In this document: one piece after another, positions 1-8,172 of the stretch | How the letters are laid out: each line of letters begins with the position of its first letter | Numbering within the stretch: the stretch's first letter is position 1 | From: JAFAGX01 sp035622175 | GTDB taxonomy: Bacteria > Acidobacteriota > Terriglobia > Terriglobales > Acidobacteriaceae | Assembly (NCBI GenBank): GCA_035622175.1 | Contig: DASPVV010000235.1 | Span: forward strand, 57,462 to 121,461 | DNA: 64,000 nucleotides | Reading direction: 5' to 3' | The notes under the pieces: model-generated | What the model was told of the DNA's origin: nothing | The model's database searches: none | What the model saw: the letters and a program-made list of their open reading frames with translations, nothing else | Program-made: the position numbers and the translations under genes

Positions 1-176
1 TCTTCCGAAGCTTTCACCTTTCCCCTGACATACACCGCCGAGGCCGGATTCTGTCCCACCAGGACTACGGCGAGTCCCGGACGCATGCCGGCTGCGGCCA
101 AGTGCTTTACTTCTCCAGCAACCTGGGTCCGAATCTCACTCGCGATTCTGGCACCGTCGATGATCTTCGCAGGCAT
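1..176 (-). CDS. folD: Bifunctional methylenetetrahydrofolate dehydrogenase/cyclohydrolase, 5' part only
   Basis: Reading leftwards from an ATG at 176 gives 58 residues before the window edge. They match the FolD N-terminus closely: MPAKIIDGARIA, then GLAVVLVGQNPAS and YVRGKVKASE. Tyr49 and Lys53 correspond to the substrate-binding Tyr and catalytic Lys of FolD (Tyr52/Lys56 in E. coli). FolD interconverts 5,10-methylene-, methenyl- and 10-formyl-tetrahydrofolate in the cytoplasm. The rest of the gene lies outside the window. The identity rests on this diagnostic N-terminal block alone. Confidence 0.9.
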   Translation of the reverse strand, partial: MPAKIIDGARIASEIRTQVAGEVKHLAAAGMRPGLAVVLVGQNPASAVYVRGKVKASE

Positions 177-259
177 CGCTCCTCATCGAGCTCAGAGACA
201 GATCTTCCAGGGATTTCCGCGCCCCCCTCGGCATCGAACCCCAGACTGAAGGTCGCGCC

Positions 260-1060
260 TCAACGGCGAAACAAGGGATAATCCGCAGTTCCCACTTTGC
301 TTACATTCCCTTCCGCAAATTCTCGGCAGCGGTCGAGTGCGGCCTGCAGGTCTTCGAGCGAGTTCTTACGCCCGATGTCATCGGCATCCAAGCGCACTGG
401 AATCTGCCGGCTTACCCGCATCAGCGCTCGCGCAAATGGCTTGGGGATCATCAATCGGTCCCAGGTATGGAGCACCCAGGCATCGCTCAGCGCAATATGA
501 AAACCCACCATCGGTATGCCGGTCGCCCGCGCCAGCATCACTGGGCCCGGTTTCACCACGTGTCGTGGGCCGCGCGGACCGTCAAGGGTGAATGCCACGA
601 TCCAGCCTTCTTCAAGCTCCCGGCGCATCCCGAGTAGGGCCCGTACGGCAAAGCGGCTGCTCGAGCCGCGCACTTTGACGAAGCCGAACTTCTGCATGAT
701 CCGCCCGGTGTATTCCCCATCGAAACTGTCGCTGCTCATCACTCGAATGTTCAGGTCGCGCCAGAGATACATCGCAGGAATCATCGCGCTGTGCCAGAAC
801 GAATACACAAAAGGGCGCGCTTCCAGACTCCCCGGGGAGCCTTCTTCCCACGACACCGCAAAGCGAATCGTCGGACCCATGGCGCGAATGATCCCATATC
901 CCACCCACGTGATCAGCCACAATTGAAATCGCTGCCAGAGGGTGAAGCGCCCTGGTGCAGCCGAGGCCTGATCCGAAGCGGGAGTCGTGGCGGCGGTTGT
1001 CACTCTGCTATTGTACCGTTCGCATTCGGTCGTCCCCGGAAACACTCTGCGGCCGCCCAT
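260..1060 (-). CDS. DUF374 / lysophospholipid acyltransferase-family protein
   Basis: A protein of 266 residues (247 if the GTG at 1003 is the start). It carries the DUF374 signature blocks: FVYSFWHSAMIP with the His of an acyltransferase motif, then SSDSFDGEYTGRI, GFVKVRGSSSR and FTLDGPRGPRHVVKPG. A hydrophobic stretch near residues 42-60 could anchor it to the membrane. The family resembles glycerolipid acyltransferases; relatives have been linked to lipid A or surface-lipid acylation, but the substrate here is unknown. The first 19 residues look unlike family members and a TACAAT box sits just before the GTG, so the shorter start is quite possible. It follows folD in the opposite order on the same strand, separated by about 80 bp. 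Confidence 0.8.
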   Translation of the reverse strand: MGGRRVFPGTTECERYNSRVTTAATTPASDQASAAPGRFTLWQRFQLWLITWVGYGIIRAMGPTIRFAVSWEEGSPGSLEARPFVYSFWHSAMIPAMYLWRDLNIRVMSSDSFDGEYTGRIMQKFGFVKVRGSSSRFAVRALLGMRRELEEGWIVAFTLDGPRGPRHVVKPGPVMLARATGIPMVGFHIALSDAWVLHTWDRLMIPKPFARALMRVSRQIPVRLDADDIGRKNSLEDLQAALDRCREFAEGNVSKVGTADYPLFRR

Positions 1061-1144
1061 CCCGCCGATCTACTCTTCAGTTTCCTGGAGCTAGCGTCGA
1101 ACCGCCGCATTAAGCCGAGCTGGCGGCAGAAAGCGTGACACCAT

Positions 1145-1588
1145 TCACAGCGTATGCAAATACGCCAGCAACTCGGTAATTTGTTGCTCGGTAAGCACTT
1201 GACTGTAGGCCGGCATCTTGTTGCGTCCCATCCGGATGACATCGCTCACGCGATCATCGTTGGCTGGCATTCCGCTCATCGGAAGGTATGGCTGCTTGAA
1301 AACGTTCTTCATGCTGGGTCCACGGCGTCCGCGAGAAGAATAGGGAGCGTGGCAGCGGTCGCAATACTCATCATAGATGTGACGTCCAGCCGCTTGTTGC
1401 GCATTGAGTCCGAGTTCGGCGTCGCTCTTGCGTCGTTCAACCTCGCAGCCAATCGTGCTGATGGCGAGAATTGCGAAAGTCAGAAGCTCACGAGCGACTT
1501 TGCCATGGAAGATGAAACAATCGAGAATGAGAATCCTCCGCCCAATCACCGGCGCATCGGCCGATGTACAATCATAGAGTAAATCCAT
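1145..1588 (-). CDS. Small c-type cytochrome, probable lipoprotein
   Basis: A protein of 147 residues from the ATG at 1588. A hydrophobic segment LLTFAILAISTIGC ends in a lipobox-like Cys, then a class I cytochrome c domain follows with one haem site CDRCH and a likely axial Met in GRNKMPAY. The last part (LTEQQITELLAYL) is the usual C-terminal helix. It would carry electrons at the outer face of the inner membrane or in the periplasm. The signal sequence begins unusually late (about residue 34), so the true start may be misjudged; no better ATG or GTG is visible. Its start codon overlaps the start of the divergent DUF488 gene. Confidence 0.75.
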   Translation of the reverse strand: MDLLYDCTSADAPVIGRRILILDCFIFHGKVARELLTFAILAISTIGCEVERRKSDAELGLNAQQAAGRHIYDEYCDRCHAPYSSRGRRGPSMKNVFKQPYLPMSGMPANDDRVSDVIRMGRNKMPAYSQVLTEQQITELLAYLHTL

Positions 1589-2036
1589 GGCTGCAGCCGG
1601 AACGCGAGTGGAGGTCAAGCGAGTGTATGAGAAACCTTCGCGCTCCGACGGGACGCGCGTGTTGGTGGATCGTCTTTGGCCCCGGGGCTTGGCCAGAGAT
1701 CGAGCCGAGATCGATGCCTGGCTGCGTGAGCTTGCTCCCTCGAGCCCCCTGCGCACTTGGTTCCACGGCCATCCCGCAGAATGGTCGAGCTTCCGCATGC
1801 GCTATCTGAAGGAACTCTCCCGCCCCGAGGCGACGAGCGCGTTAGACGAGCTCTATCGGCTGGCCCACCGAGAGAAGCAACTCACCTTGCTGTTCGCCTC
1901 CCGCAACGAAGAGCACAATAACGCGGTCGTTCTGAAAGATCTTCTGAATGGCATGCCGAAACCTCCTACCGGCACCGGTCCCGCCGGAGCCCACGCGGTG
2001 CACAACCGTCAGACGAAAAGCATGTCCCGCCGCTAG
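1587..2036 (+). CDS. DUF488 family protein
   Basis: A protein of up to 149 residues. The core VKRVYEKPSRSDGTRVLVDRLWPRG with WFHGHP, FRMRYLKEL and LTLLFASRN-EEHNNA is the standard DUF488 pattern. The family is cytoplasmic, small and of unknown biochemical role. A downstream GTG near 1609 would give the more typical family start (VEVKRVYE) and would remove the overlap with the divergent cytochrome gene. The C-terminus is a basic low-complexity tail after LLNGMPK, longer than usual for the family. Confidence 0.85.
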   Translation: MAAAGTRVEVKRVYEKPSRSDGTRVLVDRLWPRGLARDRAEIDAWLRELAPSSPLRTWFHGHPAEWSSFRMRYLKELSRPEATSALDELYRLAHREKQLTLLFASRNEEHNNAVVLKDLLNGMPKPPTGTGPAGAHAVHNRQTKSMSRR

Positions 2037-2168
2037 CCAGACCTCAAGAGAAAGGCTCAGCCCTGTCGAGTCTCAACCGGGCAACGGCCGGGGGCTCAGT
2101 GAGGACAAAGTGCAGCCTGAGCGTTGCGGTGCCGAGGAGCGCAAAAGCCCTTCCGCGTTCGACTTCCG

Positions 2169-3377
2169 TTACGGCTTGACCTTGAAGACAACTCCATCGC
2201 CATGCGCACCCCCTTGTTTCGTCGTGCCGTATAGGTTGCCGAGCGCGTCGAAGACCAAGTTGCTGAACGAATACAGGCCGTCGCTGCCGCCGGTGAAGAC
2301 GTGCAGCGAGGTGTATTTCCAGGTGCTGCCGCTGGGCGTCAGTTCGTAGACCGTGCCGGCGTCGTGGCTGCCATCGCAATGGGTCGTCGCATAAATCTTG
2401 CCGGATGCCAGCAGGAGGTTGCGGAACGATCCCGAGATGCCCCACCCGGCCAATCTGTAAATCACGTTGAACTTCCAGCCGGAATTTGAAGGACTCAACT
2501 CGAACACTGTGCCGCCTCCCTCTGAGCCACCGCCGCCGCCGTCAGTGGCAGCGCCATAGAGGTTTCCCGAAGAATCCAGGATGATGCCCGCATAGGGAAC
2601 CCCGCCGTCACCTTGCATGGCGAAGGCGTGCAGAATCTGTTCCCTCCACCCCGACGCTGACGGAGTTAGTCGGAAGACCGTGCCCTGTCCGTAAGTACCT
2701 CCCGCAGAAGTCGTGCCATAGAGGTTGCCGGCCGCGTCGAAGGCAACACCCGCCACCGGATCGGCTCCGTCGCTGCCGCTGCCGAAGCTGTGTAGCACTG
2801 CTTCTTTCCAGACTCCGGCGGGGGTCGCTGGACGAGTCAACTTGAAAACTACCCCATGGCCGGCCTGGCCGCCTGCGAACGTCGTGCCGTAGAGATTTCC
2901 CGCCGCATCCTCCGCCAAACCGGCTTGAGGCTGGGCACCGTCAGTTTTGCCGGTGAAGTGATGGAGCACAGTCTCCTTCCTGGTGGAGGTGAGCTCGAAG
3001 ACGGTTCCTAGATCGGACGCGCCTCCCCCGTAAGTAGTGCCGTAAAGATTGCCATCACTCAGAATCAAAGCGGCCTCGGGATCTGCGCCGTCGGTTCCGC
3101 CCTTGAAGCTGTACAGCACAGTTTCGATGCCCGCGCGGTTGAGCTTGAACACGGCTCCCTCCCCCGAATCTCCGCCCGAACTGGCGGTGCCGTAGAGGTT
3201 TCCGGAGGAATCGATTGTCAGGCCGGCAAGGGGATTCGCCCCATCGGTTCCACCCGGGAAGCTGTGCACTACGCTGAAAGTTTGGGCCAGAGTCCTTGGG
3301 CCGGTGATCACCTCTAACCCAAGCATCAACACAAACACGAGCCAGCCTTTGCTTCGCGACATCCATTTCGGTTGCAT
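2169..3377 (-). CDS. Secreted tandem-repeat propeller-like protein (GloVer-type repeats)
   Basis: A protein of 402 residues with a signal peptide (hydrophobic FVLMLGLEVITG, cleavage near LAQ) followed by seven copies of a roughly 50-residue unit. Each unit reads about 'GTVF-L, VLHSF-GG-DGA-P-AGL--D--GNLYGTT--GG'. The sixth copy is divergent (KIYATTHCDG). Seven units fit a seven-bladed beta-propeller. I chose the ATG at 3377 because GAAAGGACAACCTTG precedes it and the signal peptide begins there; an open frame continues upstream to 3605 without such support. Relatives are common secreted proteins in Acidobacteriota, of unknown function. No C-terminal sorting signal is visible. Confidence 0.85.
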   Translation of the reverse strand: MQPKWMSRSKGWLVFVLMLGLEVITGPRTLAQTFSVVHSFPGGTDGANPLAGLTIDSSGNLYGTASSGGDSGEGAVFKLNRAGIETVLYSFKGGTDGADPEAALILSDGNLYGTTYGGGASDLGTVFELTSTRKETVLHHFTGKTDGAQPQAGLAEDAAGNLYGTTFAGGQAGHGVVFKLTRPATPAGVWKEAVLHSFGSGSDGADPVAGVAFDAAGNLYGTTSAGGTYGQGTVFRLTPSASGWREQILHAFAMQGDGGVPYAGIILDSSGNLYGAATDGGGGGSEGGGTVFELSPSNSGWKFNVIYRLAGWGISGSFRNLLLASGKIYATTHCDGSHDAGTVYELTPSGSTWKYTSLHVFTGGSDGLYSFSNLVFDALGNLYGTTKQGGAHGDGVVFKVKP

Positions 3378-3913
3378 CAAGGTTGTCCTTTCTCGAGTCG
3401 CCTCGGTGGCGCAGTCAACGCTATTCCCCGTGCATGACGGAATCATCGTTGGCACGAGGTTCGACGAAACCCTCCCGACCATCTGGAGAATTGGAGGATT
3501 ATAGGTCTGCCGACGATCGGCGGGAAGGTCCGAGAAGTACATCCCTAGCCCGCGAACACCCCGTTGTTTGCGTGTTTCGCTAACCCCTCGTCTAGAGAAC
3601 ATCACTCGACCGATCGGTTATGACGCCTCTTTGCCCTCAAGACAGCAATTCTCGGGGCCGGCCGTGAGTGACCACGGATTGCTGCCAAAGGCAAGATTTC
3701 GAACGGCTTTGCCGTCCGGTTGGCCGCTTTGATGGCAGGCCAGGGACGCGCAGAATCTCAGTTTCACCCCGCTCCGGGGGAGGTAAACCGGTGTAGAATG
3801 TCGGCTGTTTTTGGAATCAACCGAGGGTCTACTATTACTGTTTGTCCTTCTGTTCGCGCTGGCTTTTGACGGCCTTTTACAACCTTGTAAGTGTAAGCCA
3901 GGAGGACACCAGC
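3378..3913. promoter_or_regulatory. Divergent intergenic region
   Basis: This 536-bp stretch separates the divergent propeller-protein gene and the small membrane-protein gene and should hold both promoters. A perfect 10-bp palindrome ACCGATCGGT lies at 3609-3618. An inverted pair (GGCAA near 3690, TTTGCC near 3709) could fold in RNA. A TTGACG hexamer lies near 3865 upstream of the small gene but its -10 partner is poor. No credible gene was found in it. Confidence 0.4.
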
Positions 3914-4129
3914 ATGGATAGCAGCGCTCGTTTGCAACTGATCGCGAGGATAACCTATTACTTGGGTTGGCTTGCGGCCATCGTGGGGGGATTTCTACAA
4001 TTTGGCCTGGGAGTCGGAATATTCCAGGCGATTGATCTCAGGAAGCGAAACTTGTTCGAGGCCGCCGTGATGTTGTTTGTTGTCAGCATCGCTTCCGTTG
4101 CGCGCAGTCTTGCCGCCGAGAAAAAGTGA
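3914..4129 (+). CDS. Small two-helix membrane protein of unknown function
   Basis: A protein of 71 residues starting at an ATG preceded by a good ribosome-binding site (GGAGGAC, 7 bases upstream). It has two hydrophobic segments, about residues 14-35 and 46-61, separated by a short charged loop (DLRKRN), and a basic C-terminus ending in EKK. This predicts an inner-membrane hairpin. I do not recognise a family. It stands alone, with long noncoding stretches on both sides. Confidence 0.6.
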   Translation: MDSSARLQLIARITYYLGWLAAIVGGFLQFGLGVGIFQAIDLRKRNLFEAAVMLFVVSIASVARSLAAEKK

Positions 4130-4482
4130 AGTTTGGGATGCAGGAATCGGGAGCGGCGCGCCGTGATGAGACAGAAGCATGACACTATCCTCGCTGGCAA
4201 AAAAACCCTTCGTACGAGGTTTCGTGCGAGATAGGTAATCGAGGAAGAGAAATCGCAAGAACCTTAATTTAAGCTGATTTCACTTTTGCTCCCCTCGCCA
4301 ACCTTTTCCTTCTTCTCCCCAGGTGCACCCTTTTAGCGTCGTAGCTATAGGTATTCGCTTCTCTAAAAGACGCGAGTGTTGATTTTCAAACCCACGGTTT
4401 CGCTGAGGGGCGAGTTCCAAGGAATGGCGAAGCGGTGGCCACCAGCACGCATGGCGCTCGCGCTCGACCGGACAAATTCCGG
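4130..4482. other. Gene-free gap between convergent genes
   Basis: This 353-bp stretch lies between the 3' ends of the small membrane-protein gene and the sugar dehydrogenase gene. It is more AT-rich than its surroundings around 4190-4400. A near-palindrome around TCGTACGA next to an A-run (about 4200-4220) is the only structure seen, and it is too weak to call a terminator. No coding potential was found. Confidence 0.4.
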
Positions 4483-5712
4483 CTACTGCCAGGTCACTCG
4501 GTAGATCGAGCCGCTTCCGTCATCACTGATATAGAGCGATCCGTCTGCCCCGATTGCCAAGCCCACGGGCCGACCCATCCATTTGCCTCGTCGGGTCTCG
4601 CCCGGCGGAAGCCAGCCAGTGATAAAATCTTCCACCCGTTCCGGTTCTCCGCTCTCCTGCATCTTTACTCTGACTACCTTGTAACCAGTGGGCACGCTCC
4701 GGTTCCAAGATCCGTGAAAGGCCACAAATAGATCCCCTCGGTATTCTGGGGGAAACATCGATCCGCTATAAAACGCCAGCCCCAGCGGGGCGGAGTGGGC
4801 TGCGAGCTCGACCCGCGGCGGCACGGTCAGGCGGCAACGCTCGGCCGTTCCGCCGAAGCTCGTGTCCGGGACGCGGTTGCCATAACAAAACGGCCATCCA
4901 AAATCGCCGCCCGTAGGGCCGAGATCGTCGATTTCATCCGGAGGCAAATCATCGCCAAGCCAATCACGCCCGTTGTCCGTCACCCAGACTGTCGCGCTGC
5001 GTTCATTGAAAGCTAAGCCCACCGCATTCCGCAATCCCGTGGCGAACAGGTGCGCTTCGGAGCCGTCCTCATTCATTTCGACAACTGCCGCCCGCCGGGG
5101 ATCTTTCTCGGTGCAGACGTTACAGCTTGCGCCTGCCGAAACGTACAGCTTGTGATTGGCAAATAAGATTGTACGAGTCATGTGCCCGCCCAGACTTTCG
5201 GGAAGCTGAGCGATTAGGACGGGATTGGTTGCCTGAAGACCAGATTCATCCCAGGCGTAGCGAACCAGACGGGTCACCTCAGCAACATAAAGTAGCCCGT
5301 CGTGAAATGCGATGCCATGGGGTCCGTTGAGATCCTTCAGCACCGTCACCTTTCGCGTGGCTTGCCCGCTGTGACGGGCATCGGGGAAAGCTGTCACCGT
5401 ACCGGCCGATTCCGAAGTGGCCAGCAATACCCCATGCGGACTGAATGCCATCATGCGCGGTGATTCGGTCCTGACAAACAAGGCAATCCGAAACCCGGGT
5501 GGTACCTTCAAAGATTTCAGATCGAGCGGCGTGGCATACCACTGTTTGATCCGGTCCTTGAGGGGCCCGAAGTTTTGCACGGCAACCCCCAGACGGTCCT
5601 CGGCGTAGTTCATCCACGGCGTCTGCCTCTTTCCTTGGCGGAGACTCCACCAAGCTACCGCCCCCAGGATGGCCGCGAGGATGATGACGGTTATGAACCA
5701 ATGCCGGAACAT
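4483..5712 (-). CDS. PQQ-dependent sugar (sorbosone-type) dehydrogenase
   Basis: A protein of 409 residues with an N-terminal membrane anchor (FITVIILAAILGAVAWW) followed by a six-bladed propeller of the soluble glucose/L-sorbosone dehydrogenase type. Recognisable blocks are LNGPHGIAF with LLYVAE, GGHMTRTILF, TGLRNAVGLAFN, WVTDNGRDWLGDDLPPDE, GGDFGWPFCYG, FVAFHGSWNRS and a final SLYISDDGSGSIYRV. Family members oxidise sugars or aldehydes with PQQ in the periplasm and pass electrons to cytochromes; the substrate cannot be read from sequence. It ends about 350 bp from its convergent neighbour and appears monocistronic. Confidence 0.85.
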   Translation of the reverse strand: MFRHWFITVIILAAILGAVAWWSLRQGKRQTPWMNYAEDRLGVAVQNFGPLKDRIKQWYATPLDLKSLKVPPGFRIALFVRTESPRMMAFSPHGVLLATSESAGTVTAFPDARHSGQATRKVTVLKDLNGPHGIAFHDGLLYVAEVTRLVRYAWDESGLQATNPVLIAQLPESLGGHMTRTILFANHKLYVSAGASCNVCTEKDPRRAAVVEMNEDGSEAHLFATGLRNAVGLAFNERSATVWVTDNGRDWLGDDLPPDEIDDLGPTGGDFGWPFCYGNRVPDTSFGGTAERCRLTVPPRVELAAHSAPLGLAFYSGSMFPPEYRGDLFVAFHGSWNRSVPTGYKVVRVKMQESGEPERVEDFITGWLPPGETRRGKWMGRPVGLAIGADGSLYISDDGSGSIYRVTWQ

Positions 5713-5833
5713 AGCTAGGTTGCGATGCGGCCGAGCAAATTTGATTGCATTTCAGGAGGATCGAACCTCGGTGTAGACCACATCTCCGGCATCTCTAGGA
5801 TCGTCTACGCCGCCGTTTCCTGAAAGCCTTGTC

Positions 5834-6760
5834 TCAAGAGCGAATGAGTTGATTCTGTCGCCTTAAGGACACACCCAACGTCGCTGATGCCTCACCGGAC
5901 AGGGGTGCCGACGCTCGGCCTTCTCCCCGACCGAGAACCCAAATCAACAGTAATATCAGGAGAAGCGCAATCAAAAAAAAGACGCCGCCACCTTGATGAT
6001 GCAGCCGCCCGTTCATGAAGCCAGGATCGACGCGCGTCGTCAGTATTCCCAGGGTGAAGATGCGCAACCCATTCTTGGCTACCGAGAGGGGAATCGCCAG
6101 GGCGACGACCAGAGCTTTGCGCCACAAGGTGCGCAGAAGCAAATGGGCAAGCACGATGGTGGTTACCAAAAGCATCAGACTGGAACGAATGCTGCTGCAT
6201 TCCCGAGCCACCTCGAGATTGAGGCCCGGGATCGACAGCCTAATGCCTTGATGAGACACCGGGACGTTCAAGGCTGAGAACAGCAGCCACGCCGCAAACG
6301 CGGATCCCCGCTGCAAACCTTGGACAATTCTTACTAAGAGAAACGAAGGGATCGGGACCATCCAAAACAGAAAGCCAAGAGGAAACCACAGGGACCGCAC
6401 GGCGCTTGTTCCAAAGCATAGAGCAAAGGCGCCAATCCACGAGATCATCAGGGCCACCATGTCAAGCGAGAGTCGCACATCCGGTGGGTTCTGCCCTAGC
6501 CCCCATTTAGCCCAAAGAGCGATCAGAACTGCGCCAGCGCCGAGAGACAAACCTGTCCACCAATTCCAGCAAACGGTTGGTTTGGTGCGCTTCCACTCGG
6601 AGAAAATCAATGCCGCGCTGACCGGCAGGATCAGAAGTATATGCGTAAACTCACTGTCGGCCAGTGCCAGCCGCAGCGTATCCGTGAACGGCCCCCACAA
6701 AAGCGCCGTCGAAAGCAATCCTAGGAGGACAAAGGTGACGTGTGGTAAGCGGGTTTTCAT
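5834..6760 (-). CDS. Exosortase (EpsH-type membrane cysteine transpeptidase)
   Basis: A protein of 308 residues from the ATG at 6760 with about eight hydrophobic segments. The three exosortase active-site motifs are present: ECSSIRSS (catalytic Cys), a conserved Arg in AKNGLRIFTLG, and His in GRLHHQGGG. Exosortases process proteins with a C-terminal PEP-CTERM-like signal at the inner membrane and normally co-occur with exopolysaccharide gene clusters, as they do here. A longer frame to 6874 exists, but its first 38 residues are soluble and poorly conserved in character, so I prefer the start right before the first helix. No substrate with a PEP-CTERM tail was recognised in the window. Confidence 0.9.
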   Translation of the reverse strand: MKTRLPHVTFVLLGLLSTALLWGPFTDTLRLALADSEFTHILLILPVSAALIFSEWKRTKPTVCWNWWTGLSLGAGAVLIALWAKWGLGQNPPDVRLSLDMVALMISWIGAFALCFGTSAVRSLWFPLGFLFWMVPIPSFLLVRIVQGLQRGSAFAAWLLFSALNVPVSHQGIRLSIPGLNLEVARECSSIRSSLMLLVTTIVLAHLLLRTLWRKALVVALAIPLSVAKNGLRIFTLGILTTRVDPGFMNGRLHHQGGGVFFLIALLLILLLIWVLGRGEGRASAPLSGEASATLGVSLRRQNQLIRS

Positions 6761-7070
6761 TAAGCTTTTAGGTGCGCTCTCGCAGCCCGGTTCTCTAGGC
6801 TTACTATTACAGCCCTCCGGGGCATACTCAATAGCCCCGGAGTGCCAACTCGAATTTTGGTCACTAAGACCCAAGTTGCTGATATCACAAGGTTTGTTGG
6901 CTTCGAGCCGCGCTCTGCGAACCGGTTGTAGGATCCGCTATCAGCGTGAGCCTTCCCCCATCAGTTCTGCAGGCAAAGGAAGTTCCCGGAGGCAGCGATG
7001 AACTTTGATTTTGTGCCGGTTTATGCAATCCTACGCTGCGGAAGGCCTCTGGCGAGAAGTCCGCTACCGT
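6761..7070. promoter_or_regulatory. Divergent promoter region with a possible leader ORF
   Basis: The region separates the exosortase gene from the glycosyltransferase gene. On the plus strand, GGAGG at 6988-6992 lies 5 bases before an ATG at 6998 that opens a 28-codon frame ending with TGA at 7082-7084. That short frame overlaps the proposed glycosyltransferase start (7071) in another phase. This is the best Shine-Dalgarno site in the area, so it is either a leader peptide coupled to the downstream gene or the mark of a frameshifted true start. Confidence 0.4.
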
Positions 7071-7997
7071 ATGGTTACGCCTGACGCGGTTTCAGGAACG
7101 GCTCCGGCGTTCAGCATTATCGTTGCTGTCTACAATGACTGGGAACCGCTTGGGGAATGTCTGCAGTCTTTGGGGCGGCAAGAGGACGCACCCGGCTTTG
7201 AAGTGATCATCGTGGATGACGGGAGTCGGGAACCTGCTCCGGAATTCATTCGCCAATGGGGGGATCATTACCCGCTCGCGATCCTGCACCAACCGCATCG
7301 AGGAATTCCGGCGTCGCGAAATCGTGGTGTACAGAGTGCGAACGGTTCCGTGCTGCTCTTTGTCGACGCGGATTGCAGATTACGAACCGATTGCCTGGCC
7401 AAGTTGGCCGCAACCGTCGTTCAGTCACCGCAACACAATTCATTTCAACTTCGCCTGACGGGCGACCGCTCGAGCCTGGTTGGCAAAACCGAAGAATTAC
7501 GTTTCATAACTCTCGAAAAGCAGCTGATCGAGCCCGACGGCTGCATTCGATACTTGAACACATCCGCTTTTGCCATTCGCCGCGCGCGGGTGGACCGGGA
7601 GAAAGGCTTCTTTGATGTACGCGTGCTGCGGGGAGAAGACACGCTTTTGCTTGCCCATCTGATCGCAGCCGGGGAACTCCCCTTCTTCGTGGCGAACGCT
7701 ATCGTCCAACATGTGGTTCTCTTATCCCTAGGACCGTGCCTTCTGAAGGATATCCGCTCCGCCTATCTGGAACGAAGGGCCTATGACATCATCTCCGCGA
7801 AGGGAGTGCGAATGCGAGTGGACAATCGACAGCGGCTTGCCATGCTCTTGTCCATGTGGAAGACCGCGGGCCAGCGCGGTATCGGACGCCTGGCGTGGTT
7901 TGTGCTGGTAGGCCGGCAGAGCTTACAACGAATCGTCTCGTTGGCCTGCTGGCTACTGCGGTTACGGCCAGCGCCGCCGGTGGCGGAGACGACGTAA
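7071..7997 (+). CDS. Family 2 glycosyltransferase
   Basis: A protein of 308 residues from the ATG at 7071, which gives a standard GT-A start just before FSIIVAVYNDW. The nucleotide-binding blocks EVIIVDDGSREP and RNRGVQSANGSVLLFVDADC (metal-binding DxD as DAD) are present, followed by a GED acidic motif (VLRGEDTLLL). A hydrophobic C-terminal stretch may touch the membrane. It would transfer an activated sugar during surface-glycan synthesis. In-frame alternatives are an ATG at 7023 and a TTG at 7005. It begins the plus-strand gene set and faces the exosortase gene. Confidence 0.85.
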   Translation: MVTPDAVSGTAPAFSIIVAVYNDWEPLGECLQSLGRQEDAPGFEVIIVDDGSREPAPEFIRQWGDHYPLAILHQPHRGIPASRNRGVQSANGSVLLFVDADCRLRTDCLAKLAATVVQSPQHNSFQLRLTGDRSSLVGKTEELRFITLEKQLIEPDGCIRYLNTSAFAIRRARVDREKGFFDVRVLRGEDTLLLAHLIAAGELPFFVANAIVQHVVLLSLGPCLLKDIRSAYLERRAYDIISAKGVRMRVDNRQRLAMLLSMWKTAGQRGIGRLAWFVLVGRQSLQRIVSLACWLLRLRPAPPVAETT

Positions 7998-8172
7998 ACA
8001 ATCCGGTTCCAAACTCTTTGCCAGAAACCAGGGTCCCCCCTCCGATTGTCTTATTTCGTCGAATATGAGAGATTTTTAAGAATCGGCGCCCTACCCCGTA
8101 TTCCCAACCCTCTTCGAATACCTGTGGGTAGCCGCACGACGGAAGACGGATCACTGTTTGAAGCCGATTACG

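Noticed and set aside
3681..3720. Resemblance of the GGCAA/TTTGCC region to a cyclic-di-GMP riboswitch
   Set aside because: The conserved core elements and their order are missing, and the paired bases do not build the required stems.
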